Positions 37,227 through 47,125 of a stretch of 64,000 nucleotides of DNA are shown piece by piece (the first letter of the stretch is position 1; every line of letters starts with the position of its first letter). This DNA is from Aestuariivivens marinum (GTDB taxonomy: Bacteria; Bacteroidota; Bacteroidia; Flavobacteriales; Flavobacteriaceae). Made by a program: the position numbers and the translations under genes. The notes below the pieces were generated by a model, which saw only the letters and a program-made list of their open reading frames with translations, did no database searches and was not told the origin of the DNA. The stretch is taken from contig NZ_JAKMCR010000001.1 of assembly GCF_022662175.1 (NCBI RefSeq), positions 1,605,145-1,669,144 of the forward strand, read 5' to 3'.

Positions 37227-39449
37227 TTATACTCTTTTAACCTTATCGATACCATTAATTTTTTTTAGTTTTTCTAACAATGTTTTTAACATACTATTGT
37301 TTTTTATAATGGCATTAATTCGACCTGAAAATATGCCGTCGTCACTTTCAAAATTAAGACTCTTCATATTAACATGCATATTTGAGGAAATTACCTGGGT
37401 AATTTCATTAACAAGGCCTAAATGGTCAATCCCGGACACTTCTATTTTTACCAGAAATTCCTGTTGTGAGGAGTCTATCCATTTAGCTTGAATGATGCGA
37501 TATGCATAATTGGACTGTAAACTAAGGGCATTAGGACAATTTTTTTTATGGACTTTTATGCCTTCGGAAACGGTAAGAAAACCAAAAACTTCATCACCAG
37601 GTATTGGGTTACAGCAATTTGCTAATTTATAATCCAACTTTTCTTCTTCTTTGCCAAATACTAGTAGGTCATATTTTGCAGTAATTTCATCTCTTTCAAT
37701 TTCCTCTTTGCTTATGGTAGGTTTTCGGGAAATTTTATTTTTAATATAGCTTACAAAGGCATTGCTTCGGGATGCTGCATACTCTTTTAACATCGAGTTG
37801 TCTATAGAACCTATGCCCACACGATAAAAAAGATCGAGACTGGTTTTAAGTTTAAAATGACGTACTAAATCATTAACGGTTTGTTCATTTAAATTAATTT
37901 TAAGTTGTCTTAGTTTTCGTCTTAAAATCTCCTTGCCTTCCTCCCCAATTATTTTTTTGTCTTCTTTTAAAGCCGATTTTATTTTACTACGTGCTCTAGC
38001 CGTAGTGGCATAATCTAGCCAGTTGGTAGTAGGTTTGGCTATTTCGGAGGTTAATATATCTACTTGATCACCGCTATGTAATATATGACTTAAAGGTACT
38101 AGTCTACCATTGACTTTAGCGCCTCGTGTTTTCATGCCTACTTCGGTATGAATGCTAAAGGCAAAGTCTAAAGCAGAAGCGCCTTTGGGTAATGACTTTA
38201 ATTCTCCTTTTGGGGTAAATACAAATATTTCCTGAGCATATAAATTAAGTTTGAATTGTTCTACAAAATCAACTGCATTTAAATGAGGGTTTTCAAGCGC
38301 TTCCTGTAATCGGTTAATCCAACTTTCAAGGCTGTCCTCTTTTTCTCCAACTTGTTTATATTTGTAATGCGCTGCATATCCTTTTTCAGCGATTTCATTC
38401 ATACGTTCACTACGAATTTGAACCTCTACCCATCTTCCTTTAGGTCCCATTACTGTTATATGAAGTGCTTCGTAACCTGTTGATTTTGGTGATGAAATCC
38501 AATCACGAAGTCTGGTAGGGTTAGGCCGAAAGTGATCGGTTACTATGGAATATATTTTCCAGGCTAAGAATTTTTCATTTATTTCATCACTGCTATAAAT
38601 GATTCTAATAGCAAACTTGTCATAGACTTCATCAAAAGAAACCCCTTGTTTAACCATTTTCTTTCTAATGGAAAAAATGGATTTAGGCCTTCCTTTAATG
38701 GTGTAATCCATTTTTTCTTTGTCCAAAGAGTTTTTAATAACATCACTAAACTGTTCTATATATTTGTCTTGTTCTTCCTTGCTATCCTTTATTTTGTTTA
38801 AAATATCGTTATAAACTTCTGGTTCTGTGTATTTTAATCCAAGGTCTTCGAGTTCTGTTTTTATGTTATACAAACCTATTCTATGTGCTAATGGTGCATA
38901 AATATATAGTGTTTCAGAAGCAATTTTAACTTGTTTGTCTGGACGCATGGAATCCATAGTAAGCATATTGTGTAGTCGGTCTGCTATTTTTATAATAATT
39001 ACCCTAACATCATCATTTAATGTTAATAGCATTTTTCTAAAATTTTCAGCCTGTAAAGAAACATCCATATCTTGTTCTTTACTAAGTGAAGATATTTTAG
39101 TAAGACCGTTTACAATTTTTGCAATGGTTTCACCAAATAGCTGTTCAATATCATTAATGGAATAATTTTCATTGTCTTCCACTACATCATGTAAAAGTGC
39201 AGAAGCTATTGAGGTAGCGTCTAATCCAATTTCTTGGGCTACAATCTTAGCAACAGCAATAGGATGAAAAATATATGCCTCTCCAGATTTTCTACGCTGA
39301 TTCCTGTGGCCATCCAAAGCAACATCAAAAGCCTTACGGATAAGTTTTTTGTCATCTTTTGAAAGTGTACGATAGCTTACTTTAAGCAGTTCTTTGTAAG
39401 CTTTGGTAATGGCTAAATTCTCTTGTTCTATGGCTTCTTCGGTCATCAT
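37227..39449 (-). CDS. bifunctional (p)ppGpp synthetase/hydrolase, RelA/SpoT family
   Basis: A 740-residue long RSH protein. The hydrolase HD motif is intact ([11 protein letters not shown], His87-Asp88). The synthetase domain at about residues 235-370 has [26 protein letters not shown] and [29 protein letters not shown] domain follows at about 400-465 ([23 protein letters not shown]) and an ACT domain at about 665-738. Both activities look competent, so it likely sets the stringent alarmone level. It follows rdgB by 47 bp and precedes the Fur-family gene by 26 bp. Confidence 0.95.
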   Translation of the reverse strand: MMTEEAIEQENLAITKAYKELLKVSYRTLSKDDKKLIRKAFDVALDGHRNQRRKSGEAYIFHPIAVAKIVAQEIGLDATSIASALLHDVVEDNENYSINDIEQLFGETIAKIVNGLTKISSLSKEQDMDVSLQAENFRKMLLTLNDDVRVIIIKIADRLHNMLTMDSMRPDKQVKIASETLYIYAPLAHRIGLYNIKTELEDLGLKYTEPEVYNDILNKIKDSKEEQDKYIEQFSDVIKNSLDKEKMDYTIKGRPKSIFSIRKKMVKQGVSFDEVYDKFAIRIIYSSDEINEKFLAWKIYSIVTDHFRPNPTRLRDWISSPKSTGYEALHITVMGPKGRWVEVQIRSERMNEIAEKGYAAHYKYKQVGEKEDSLESWINRLQEALENPHLNAVDFVEQFKLNLYAQEIFVFTPKGELKSLPKGASALDFAFSIHTEVGMKTRGAKVNGRLVPLSHILHSGDQVDILTSEIAKPTTNWLDYATTARARSKIKSALKEDKKIIGEEGKEILRRKLRQLKINLNEQTVNDLVRHFKLKTSLDLFYRVGIGSIDNSMLKEYAASRSNAFVSYIKNKISRKPTISKEEIERDEITAKYDLLVFGKEEEKLDYKLANCCNPIPGDEVFGFLTVSEGIKVHKKNCPNALSLQSNYAYRIIQAKWIDSSQQEFLVKIEVSGIDHLGLVNEITQVISSNMHVNMKSLNFESDDGIFSGRINAIIKNNSMLKTLLEKLKKINGIDKVKRV

Positions 39450-39496
39450 ATATTAAAAATAGCATAAAGATAATTAACAGGCAACCTTTTTGTTTT

Positions 39497-40081
39497 TTAA
39501 ATATGTGCTGAATTTAGAAAAGCAATGAGTTGTGAAATGGCTTTACCACGGTGACTAATCCTATTTTTAAGGGTTAAATCCATTTGGGCAAAGGTGTCAT
39601 TATACCCTTTAGGTTTAAAAATAGGGTCATAACCAAATCCTTTTTCACCTTGTTTAGTAGGGGTGATTTCACCTTTACAAATTCCGGTAAAAATGTAGTT
39701 GCCATTATTTAAGTTTAATGAAATTACAGTTTTAAATTGTGCATTTCTATTATTGCGATTTTTTAAATTTAAAAGTAATTTATCCATATTATCATTATCG
39801 CTTCGATGTTCACCAGCATAGCGAGCAGAAAGTACCCCGGGAGCACCATTAAGCGATTCAACTTCCAAGCCCGTATCATCTGCAAAACAATCATAATTAT
39901 AAGTGGTCTTTATATAATTGGCCTTCTGTTTGGCGTTATCTTCTATAGTATCTTGGGTTTCAGGTATATCTTCAAAGCAACCAATATCCTTTAAGCTTAA
40001 TAGTTTGATATGTGGTGGAACCAAAGCTTGGACTTCCTTAATTTTATTCAAATTGTTAGTGGCGAAAACAAGTTTTATCAA
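39497..40081 (-). CDS. rdgB: non-canonical purine NTP pyrophosphatase (RdgB/HAM1)
   Basis: Removes ITP, dITP and XTP from the nucleotide pool. At 194 residues it is full length, with FATNNLNKIKEV, the metal site in CFADDTGLEVESLNGAPGVLSARYAG, the GFGYDPIF block and ISHRGKA near the end. It starts the minus-strand series that continues into the RelA/SpoT gene. The divergent 126-bp gap to the TPR lipoprotein gene shows no clear promoter that I can name. Confidence 0.95.
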   Translation of the reverse strand: MIKLVFATNNLNKIKEVQALVPPHIKLLSLKDIGCFEDIPETQDTIEDNAKQKANYIKTTYNYDCFADDTGLEVESLNGAPGVLSARYAGEHRSDNDNMDKLLLNLKNRNNRNAQFKTVISLNLNNGNYIFTGICKGEITPTKQGEKGFGYDPIFKPKGYNDTFAQMDLTLKNRISHRGKAISQLIAFLNSAHI

Positions 40082-40207
40082 AACAAACAGGTTTTAAGTG
40101 ATTAGGCAACGTCAATAATCTTAACGTGCTGCTAATTTCCGATAAAAATTTTACGTATATTTAAAAACAGCAAGAATTCTGACGTCATAAATTTAAAACT
40201 ATAACCA

Positions 40208-41764
40208 ATGAAAAAATCAATTGTTGTCTTTGTATCCTTTATTTTAATGGTGTCCTGCAAAAAAAAGGAGGAACAGTCTGTTTACTTAGGAATCGTTGAT
40301 TTTGAGGTTACTGGAAAGGTGCATGCTCTTCCTTTTTTTGAAAAAGGATTGTTGTTATTGCATAGTTTTGAATATAAAGATGCAAGGGAAGCTTTTGTTC
40401 AAGCCCAGGAAGCAGATCCTAATATGGCTATGGCTTATTGGGGTGAAGCGATGACCTATAATCATAGTCTTTGGAGGGAACAAGATTATCAAGACGGTAT
40501 TGAAGCTATAAATAAATTGGAACAAATAGATACTTCAGGATTAAATCCTGTGGAAATGGACTTATTAGAAGCCATAAAGATTCTATATAAGCCTAAAACT
40601 CCAAAGGATGAACGGGATAAAAGTTATATGGAGTTTATGAAGGCACTGTATGTTAAATATCCAAATCAAAATGAAGTGGCCGCTTTTTATTCTCTATCTC
40701 TATTGGGGTCTGTTACAGAAGGAAGAAATGATTCTATTTATGGAGAGGGCGCTTTGGTAGCCAATAAGGTTTTAAAAAATAATGCCAAACATCCAGGGGC
40801 ACTGCATTATCTAATTCATTCCTACGATGACCCTAAACATGCCCATCTTGCACTTGAAGCAGCAGATTCTTATGCAAAAGTAGCGCCAGATGCTAGTCAT
40901 GCCTTGCACATGCCATCTCATATTTATGTGGCTTTAGGAATGTGGGATAAAGTAGTTGCCTCTAATATAGATTCTTATGGGGCAAGCCTAAAAAGAATGG
41001 AAGATAAAGGTTTGGATAATGATGCAAGGGGGTACCACGCTTACCATTGGTTGCAGTATGGGTATTTACAAAAAGGACAAATTGATGAGGCTGAAAAAAT
41101 GGTTTGGGATATGCAAAAGTTTTGTAATGAAAAACCATCGAAACGGGCAAGAGTGCATCTCTTGTTCTTAAAAGGAACTTTTCTTGCAGAGACAGATCTT
41201 TGGAGTCATCCTATAGCAAATGTAGGTATAGATGTTTCAGGAGCAAATATTTCGATTAAGGCTCAAAATTATTTTATTGAAGGAATGAAAGCTTTTAAAA
41301 ATAAGGATGAAGAAGCATTAATTAAGAATATTGATGATCTTGAAGATGAAATAAATAAGGAATCACTTTTGGTCGATAATATTGGTAAAGGAGGAAGTTT
41401 ATGCGCCTCATCAGATAGATCGTTACCTAATAGACAGGATGTGAAGAGGGCTGAAACCGTGAAAGTTCAATTGTTGGGGTTGAAAGCATGGCTTAAGGAG
41501 GATTTAGACAAGACTGAGCATTTTTTGAAAGAATCTGTTGAACTTGAAGAAAGTTTGACCTATAGTTATGGGCCTCCAGATATTATTGTCCCAACAAAAG
41601 AATTATTCGCTAAATTTTTAATTTCACAAAACAGATCAGAAGAAGCGATTGCTTATTATAAAGAAGCATTGGAAAGAGGGACTAAAAGGTTAATTCCGTT
41701 AAGGGCAATAGCCGAAATCTCAAGTGCAAAAGGAAAAGCTGTACCAATAGTGGATAAAATTTAA
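40208..41764 (+). CDS. TPR lipoprotein with a His-rich conserved segment
   Basis: A 518-residue protein with a lipoprotein signal (Cys18 in FILMVSCKKKEE). TPR helices occur near the N- and C-termini (LLLLHSFEYKDAREAFVQAQ, RSEEAIAYYKEALERG). The middle has a conserved block rich in His, Asp and Trp: HYLIHSYDDPKHAHLALEAA, HALHMPSHIYVALGMWDKV and HAYHWLQYGYLQKG. This block defines a family found in several phyla and may bind a metal, but no function is known to me. It stands alone, probably on the periplasmic side of a membrane. Confidence 0.78.
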   Translation: MKKSIVVFVSFILMVSCKKKEEQSVYLGIVDFEVTGKVHALPFFEKGLLLLHSFEYKDAREAFVQAQEADPNMAMAYWGEAMTYNHSLWREQDYQDGIEAINKLEQIDTSGLNPVEMDLLEAIKILYKPKTPKDERDKSYMEFMKALYVKYPNQNEVAAFYSLSLLGSVTEGRNDSIYGEGALVANKVLKNNAKHPGALHYLIHSYDDPKHAHLALEAADSYAKVAPDASHALHMPSHIYVALGMWDKVVASNIDSYGASLKRMEDKGLDNDARGYHAYHWLQYGYLQKGQIDEAEKMVWDMQKFCNEKPSKRARVHLLFLKGTFLAETDLWSHPIANVGIDVSGANISIKAQNYFIEGMKAFKNKDEEALIKNIDDLEDEINKESLLVDNIGKGGSLCASSDRSLPNRQDVKRAETVKVQLLGLKAWLKEDLDKTEHFLKESVELEESLTYSYGPPDIIVPTKELFAKFLISQNRSEEAIAYYKEALERGTKRLIPLRAIAEISSAKGKAVPIVDKI

Positions 41765-41887
41765 ATAGCTAAATGCCTTAGGTTCTTTATGATATGATTT
41801 TTATCTCTTTTTTATGATTTTTGTTAGAGGCCCCTTTTTTTAATTTTACTATTTTAGAGTATTGTTTAATGGATTAAAAATAGAATT

Positions 41888-42187
41888 ATGACAATTAACA
41901 TTCAATATGTTCATATGCTAACCAGTGAGGCCATGAACGCTTATGTAACCGGGAAATTAAATAAACTTAACCAAAAATATGATTGGATTATCAATGCCGA
42001 GGTCCATTTTGAGATTGAACATAATGCCAAGGAAAATGGAAAGATATGTAAAATTGAATTGAGTGCCCCAGGTCCTAGGTTATTTGCAACGTCGAGTGAA
42101 AATACCTTTGAAAATGCTGTTAAAAAGACCCTTAAGGATTTGGAGGTACAGTTAAAAAAGAGAAAACAAACTTTTGTTAAGCACTAA
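41888..42187 (+). CDS. ribosome hibernation/translation inhibitor, HPF/RaiA family
   Basis: A 99-residue short-type hibernation factor that binds the 30S decoding region in stationary phase (VHMLTSEAMNAYVTGKLNKL, ASSENTFENAVKKTLKDLEVQLKKRK). It lacks the long C-terminal dimerisation domain. Its stop codon overlaps the stop of the convergent rlmH gene, also a ribosome-acting protein. Confidence 0.88.
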   Translation: MTINIQYVHMLTSEAMNAYVTGKLNKLNQKYDWIINAEVHFEIEHNAKENGKICKIELSAPGPRLFATSSENTFENAVKKTLKDLEVQLKKRKQTFVKH

Positions 42188-42657
42188 CGGTGGTGGTAGG
42201 GTTCGTTTCTAAGTATAGTAAACCCCCGATACAGTTGTTCAGTAAAGAAAAGCCTTATCATTTGATGTGAAAATGTCATTTTGGATAAGGCTATTTTTTC
42301 GTTCGCTCTATGATGAACTTCCTGTGAAAAGCCATAAGGTCCTCCTATAACAAAAACAAGTTGTTTTATCCCGGAATTCATATGTTTTTGGAGGTGTTTT
42401 GAAAATGCAATAGAGGTAAATTGTTGTCCGTTTTCATCCAATAATACTAAAACATCTGAACTTGATAAGTTATTTAAAATAAGTTTACCTTCCTTTTCTT
42501 TTTGTTGTTCTTCATTTAAATTTTTGACTTTTTTTATGTCGGGGATGATTTGAAAGGAAAATTTTATGTAGAACCTGAGACGTTTTTTGTAATCTTCAAT
42601 TAAAGAGACAAGTTGTGCGTTGTCTGTTTTTCCAATGGCCAAAAGTTTAATAGTCAT
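42184..42657 (-). CDS. rlmH: 23S rRNA pseudouridine-1915 N3-methyltransferase
   Basis: A 157-residue SPOUT methyltransferase that modifies helix 69 of 23S rRNA. Motifs: LLAIGKT at the N-terminus, VLLDENGQQFTSIAFSK, VFVIGGPYGFSQEVHHRA (AdoMet knot), SKMTFSHQMIRLFFTEQLYRG and the C-terminal EPYHHR. Full length. The last four bases of the gene overlap the end of hpf. Confidence 0.96.
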   Translation of the reverse strand: MTIKLLAIGKTDNAQLVSLIEDYKKRLRFYIKFSFQIIPDIKKVKNLNEEQQKEKEGKLILNNLSSSDVLVLLDENGQQFTSIAFSKHLQKHMNSGIKQLVFVIGGPYGFSQEVHHRANEKIALSKMTFSHQMIRLFFTEQLYRGFTILRNEPYHHR

Positions 42658-42770
42658 AATGTAAAATTAAGATGAACGACGGATTTTATCTTAATAAAAA
42701 TTAAAATTTGGTAAATGTAAAATATTATTTCGCCAATCAATTTATTATTTTAGCATCAAACTTTTAAATA

Positions 42771-43631
42771 ATGATTACACAAGAATATTTTGATTCAGAA
42801 GTAAGACGCATAATTGCTGCAGCCATAAGTGAAGATGTTGGAGATGGTGACCATAGTTCACTGGCATGTATTCCAGAAAATGCTAGAGGTAAAGCTAAGC
42901 TATTGGTGAAAGATAAAGGGATAATAGGAGGGGTTAATTTTGCAAAAAAAGTTTTTGCCTATATAGACAAAAGTTTGAGGATAGATGTGCTTATTGAAGA
43001 TGGTACCGAGGTGACCTTTGGAGATATTGTAATGTATGTGGAGGGCCCATCGCAATCTATATTAAAGGCTGAGCGTACAGTTTTAAATGCCATGCAGCGT
43101 ATGAGTGCCATTGCAACAAAAACAAGACTTTATGTTGACTTGGTAAAGGGTACCAAAACAAAAATTTTGGATACCAGAAAAACGACTCCCGGTATTAGAG
43201 TTTTGGAGAAATGGGCTGTGAAAATTGGAGGTGGTGAAAATCACAGGTTTGCTTTGTACGATATGATTATGCTAAAGGATAACCATATTGATTTTGCTGG
43301 AGGAATTACCAAAGCTATTGAAACTACCAAACAATATTTAAGGGAGACTGGAAAGGACCTGCAGATTATGGTAGAGGCAAGAAATTTGGTAGAGGTAGAG
43401 GAAATATTGAGAAATGATGGTGTTTATAGAATTTTGTTGGATAATTTTGACTATGAAGATACGCGTAAGGCCGTAAAATTAATAGGAGATAAATGTCTTA
43501 TTGAATCTTCGGGTAATATTAATGAAACAACTATTAGGCATTATGCTGAATGTGGTGTAAATTATATATCCTGTGGTGCTTTAACACATTCGGTCCACAA
43601 TATGGATTTAAGCTTAAAGGCAGTTAATTAA
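42771..43631 (+). CDS. nadC: nicotinate-nucleotide pyrophosphorylase (carboxylating)
   Basis: Converts quinolinate and PRPP to nicotinate mononucleotide in de novo NAD synthesis. The 286-residue protein has GGVNFAKKVFAYI, AERTVLNAMQRMSAIAT, DTRKTTPGIRVLEKWAV, GGGENHRFALYDMIMLKDNHI and EASGN-like SSGNINETTI. Neither nadA nor nadB is adjacent. A hairpin overlaps its stop codon. Confidence 0.95.
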   Translation: MITQEYFDSEVRRIIAAAISEDVGDGDHSSLACIPENARGKAKLLVKDKGIIGGVNFAKKVFAYIDKSLRIDVLIEDGTEVTFGDIVMYVEGPSQSILKAERTVLNAMQRMSAIATKTRLYVDLVKGTKTKILDTRKTTPGIRVLEKWAVKIGGGENHRFALYDMIMLKDNHIDFAGGITKAIETTKQYLRETGKDLQIMVEARNLVEVEEILRNDGVYRILLDNFDYEDTRKAVKLIGDKCLIESSGNINETTIRHYAECGVNYISCGALTHSVHNMDLSLKAVN

Positions 43632-43640
43632 TTGCCTTTT
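43616..43640 (+). terminator. hairpin overlapping the nadC stop
   Basis: AAAGGCA (43616-43622) pairs with TGCCTTT (43633-43639), with TTAATTAA in the loop. The T run after it is interrupted, so termination may be partial; the BrkB gene follows within 75 bp. Confidence 0.45.
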
Positions 43641-43704
43641 CAAATTTTTTGGCTGTTTTTGTATAAATAACTTGTTTAATAGGCCAAAACAAAAGGGTGT
43701 TTTA

Positions 43705-44643
43705 ATGACTAAACCTATAGAAGATAATCTCGATAAAATCCCGATTTTAAATGTTCTAATCCGATTTTTTAAGCAAATTAAATTACCAGGTTTAGAAGGA
43801 CTGTCATTTTATGATTTATTAGAACTTTATATCACTGGTATTGTAAAAGGAGCACTAACAACACGTGCTAGTGCCATTGCTTTTAGTTTTTTTACAGCTT
43901 TGTTCCCCTTTTTGTTGTTTGTTATTATTATTATTCCGGAAATTCCGGTAGCAAATTTCCAAGATGATTTTATGAATTTTTTGAAATCGTTTTTACCACC
44001 AAGTACTTCCGATTTTTTCTTTGACAACATTTTTAAAAATATAGAAAGCTCCAAACGAGGCGGCTTATTGTCATCGGTTTTTGTGCTATCTATTGCTTTA
44101 ATGGCCAATGGGGTGAATGCTATATTCTCTGGTTTTGAAAATTCGTACCATGAACAATTGAGCCGAAATGTTTTTAAGCAATATCTGTATGCTTTAGGAA
44201 TCGCTTTAATATTGGCTTTTTTACTTATTATAACCATTGTGGTTTTGGGGTATTTTCAAATTTATGTGGTTCAAGGATTGGTAGATGTGTTAAATAACAC
44301 GGGTTATGTTGAGCCTGATACCGTTTTTTGGTACGATATAGCTAAATATGTGTTTTTTGTTATTATGGTCTATATTGCTACAGCCACATTATATTACTTC
44401 GGAACAAAAGAAGGTCGTGAGTCCAAGTTTTTTTCAGTAGGTGCCTTATTTACTACCTTGCTTATCATTTCTACCTCTTATTTGTTTGGTGTCTATATTG
44501 AGAATTTTAGTCAATACAACAAACTGTATGGTTCTATTGGAGCGCTGTTAATATTGTTATTCTATTTATGGCTCAATGCTAATATTTTGCTTTTAGGTTA
44601 CGAACTTAATGTGTCTTTAAATAAACTTCGGAAAAGGAGGTAG
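43705..44643 (+). CDS. YihY/BrkB-family membrane protein
   Basis: A protein of about 312 residues with six predicted membrane helices and the family signature TTRASAIAFSFFTALFPFLLFV near the start, then GGLLSSVFVLSIALMANGVNAIF and YGSIGALLILLFYLWLNANILLLGYELN. The family was once called ribonuclease BN, but that activity belongs to another protein, and its role is not settled. I chose ATG 43705; a TTG at 43672 would add 11 residues. It precedes priA by 3 bp. Confidence 0.86.
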   Translation: MTKPIEDNLDKIPILNVLIRFFKQIKLPGLEGLSFYDLLELYITGIVKGALTTRASAIAFSFFTALFPFLLFVIIIIPEIPVANFQDDFMNFLKSFLPPSTSDFFFDNIFKNIESSKRGGLLSSVFVLSIALMANGVNAIFSGFENSYHEQLSRNVFKQYLYALGIALILAFLLIITIVVLGYFQIYVVQGLVDVLNNTGYVEPDTVFWYDIAKYVFFVIMVYIATATLYYFGTKEGRESKFFSVGALFTTLLIISTSYLFGVYIENFSQYNKLYGSIGALLILLFYLWLNANILLLGYELNVSLNKLRKRR

Positions 44644-44646
44644 TTT

Positions 44647-47100
44647 ATGGGTAACTATATAGATGTTATAATTCCTATACCGCTTCAAAAGCTATTTACA
44701 TATAGTATTTCTGCTTCCGAAGCTAATTTTATTGAAAAAGGCATGCGGGTAGCTGTTCCCTTTGGAAAATCCAAAATATATACAGGTATTGTTGCAGGTA
44801 TTCATCAAACACCACCAACGGTCTATGAAGCTAAAGAAATACATCAAATATTAGATGATGTACCTTTGGTAAACGATTTACAATTGCAGTTTTGGCAATG
44901 GATAGCTAGTTATTATATGTGTACTTTAGGTGATGTAATGCGTGCTGCCTTACCAAGTGCTTTTATTTTGGAAAGTGAAACCAGTATTGTTAAGAACAAA
45001 GGTGTCTCCATTGATGAATCGGAATTAAAGGATGATGAATTTTTGGTTTTTGAAGCTTTGCAATACCAGTCTTCTTTAAAGGTTCAGGATGTTATGGGTA
45101 TTCTGGATAAAAAACAGGTGTTACCTATTATAAATAGATTGATAGAGAAAAATGTTGTTTTTCTTGAGGAAGAAGTCTATGAAAAGTATAGGCCCAAATT
45201 GGTGCGTTATGTAAAATTGAACGTCAATTATACTTCTGAAAAAGCACTTCAAAGGTTATTGGACGATTTGGGGAGAGCACATAAACAAAAAGAGGTGGTC
45301 CTGACCTTGTTTTCAATAGCAGCAAAAACAAAAAAACCAGTTAAGGTTTCAGATTTATCAACAGAAAGTGGTGTTTCCACCTCAATAATTAAAGCATTAA
45401 TTGACAAAGGGATTCTTTTAGAATATCATATCCAAACAGATAGGATTTCTTATAAAGGAGGGGAGTTGCATGAAACTAAGATATTAAACACAGACCAGAT
45501 ACAGGCTTTAGATGCTATTAAAAAAGCATTCCATAAACATGACGTTGCTTTGCTTCATGGCGTGACGTCTTCAGGAAAAACCGAAGTCTATTCAAAGTTA
45601 ATTGAAGATATAGTAGAACAGGGTAGGCAAGTATTGTATTTACTTCCCGAAATAGCTTTAACCACCCAACTTATAGGCAGATTGCGACTATATTTTGGTG
45701 AACGCATATCGGTATATCATTCTAAATACTCCTCACAGGAGCGAGTTGAGGTATGGAAAAATGTATTGCAGTCTGCTTCGAAAGCTCAAATTATAGTGGG
45801 GGCAAGATCTTCCGTCTATTTGCCATTTAATGATTTGGGACTCATCATTATTGATGAAGAACACGAGCAGTCCTTCAAACAGTTTGATCCGGCACCGCGT
45901 TACCATGCACGCGATACGGCCATTGTGTTGGCTAAAATGCATCAAGCAAAAACCCTTTTGGGATCTGCGACACCTAGTTTGGAAAGTTATTTTAATGTAC
46001 AACAAGATAAATATGGTTTGGCAGAAATCAGCAGGCGTTATAATAACGTTTTAATGCCAGAGATTCAATTGGTAGATCTAAAAGATAAACACAAGCGAAA
46101 GCGTATGAAAGGACATTTTAGTGACACGCTTTTGGATGCTATGACAGAAACTTTAGACGAGGGTTCTCAAATTATTTTATTTCAAAATAGGAGGGGATTT
46201 TCTCCTATAGTAGAATGTATTACTTGCGGACATGCTCCACAATGCCCCAATTGCGATGTAAGTTTAACCTATCACCAATATAGAAATCAGCTACGTTGCC
46301 ACTATTGTGGGTATAATACAGTAATGCATAAAAACTGTGAGGCCTGTGGAAGTTCGGAATTGGATTCAAAAGGTTTTGGTACAGAGCAAATTGAGGAAGA
46401 AGTTAAAATATTGTATCCTAAGCACAAAGTTGCTAGGATGGATTTGGACACTACTCGAGGCAAATATGGTTACGAAAAGATTATTACAGCTTTTGAACAG
46501 CAAGAAATTGATGTTTTGGTTGGAACCCAAATGCTAACAAAAGGGCTTGATTTTAGAAATGTAAAATTAGTAGGCATAATGAATGCCGATACAATGCTGA
46601 ATTTCCCTGACTTTAGGGCACATGAGCGTAGTTTTCAATTAATGTTACAAGTTGCTGGCAGGGCAGGTCGTACCAACGAACGGGGTAAGGTATTAATTCA
46701 AACCTATAACCCTTATCATAATATTTTACAACAGGTTACTACTAATGATTACCAGGTCATGTTTAAGGAACAGCTAAACGATAGGTATAACTTTAAGTAT
46801 CCTCCAATTTATAAACTTATTAAAATAACTTTAAAGCACAAGGACTTTAATAAGGTGGAACAGGCTTCAGTATGGTTGGCCAAGTCCTTACAGCAAATTT
46901 TTTCTAAATATGTATTGGGACCAGAATCACCACCAATAGCAAGGATTAGAAATCAGTTCCATAAAAACATTTTGGTAAAGATTCCTCAAGGGCAGTCCTT
47001 GTCAAAAACAAAAGAAGCTATTATTAAAATAAATAACAGCTTCTTTAGTATTAAAGAATTTCGGTCGGTTAAAATGACTTTAAATGTTGATAACTTTTAG
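44647..47100 (+). CDS. priA: primosomal helicase PriA
   Basis: A 3'-5' superfamily 2 helicase that reloads the replisome at stalled forks. The 817-residue protein has the N-terminal 3'BD domain, Walker A GVTSSGKTEVY, the DEEH box (IIDEEHEQSFKQ), GSATPSLES and a zinc module of paired cysteines (CITCGHAPQCPNCD, CHYCGYN, CEACGSSE), then QMLTKGLDFRNV and QVAGRAGR. All helicase and zinc motifs look intact. Its start lies 3 bp after the BrkB-family stop, so the two are probably one transcript. Confidence 0.97.
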   Translation: MGNYIDVIIPIPLQKLFTYSISASEANFIEKGMRVAVPFGKSKIYTGIVAGIHQTPPTVYEAKEIHQILDDVPLVNDLQLQFWQWIASYYMCTLGDVMRAALPSAFILESETSIVKNKGVSIDESELKDDEFLVFEALQYQSSLKVQDVMGILDKKQVLPIINRLIEKNVVFLEEEVYEKYRPKLVRYVKLNVNYTSEKALQRLLDDLGRAHKQKEVVLTLFSIAAKTKKPVKVSDLSTESGVSTSIIKALIDKGILLEYHIQTDRISYKGGELHETKILNTDQIQALDAIKKAFHKHDVALLHGVTSSGKTEVYSKLIEDIVEQGRQVLYLLPEIALTTQLIGRLRLYFGERISVYHSKYSSQERVEVWKNVLQSASKAQIIVGARSSVYLPFNDLGLIIIDEEHEQSFKQFDPAPRYHARDTAIVLAKMHQAKTLLGSATPSLESYFNVQQDKYGLAEISRRYNNVLMPEIQLVDLKDKHKRKRMKGHFSDTLLDAMTETLDEGSQIILFQNRRGFSPIVECITCGHAPQCPNCDVSLTYHQYRNQLRCHYCGYNTVMHKNCEACGSSELDSKGFGTEQIEEEVKILYPKHKVARMDLDTTRGKYGYEKIITAFEQQEIDVLVGTQMLTKGLDFRNVKLVGIMNADTMLNFPDFRAHERSFQLMLQVAGRAGRTNERGKVLIQTYNPYHNILQQVTTNDYQVMFKEQLNDRYNFKYPPIYKLIKITLKHKDFNKVEQASVWLAKSLQQIFSKYVLGPESPPIARIRNQFHKNILVKIPQGQSLSKTKEAIIKINNSFFSIKEFRSVKMTLNVDNF

Positions 47101-47125
47101 TGAGAGATAGATTTTTATAAAATCC

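Noticed and set aside
43827..44237. 136-codon open frame antisense to the BrkB-family gene
   Set aside because: The opposite frame encodes a clear membrane family; the antisense product is Lys-rich with no domain.
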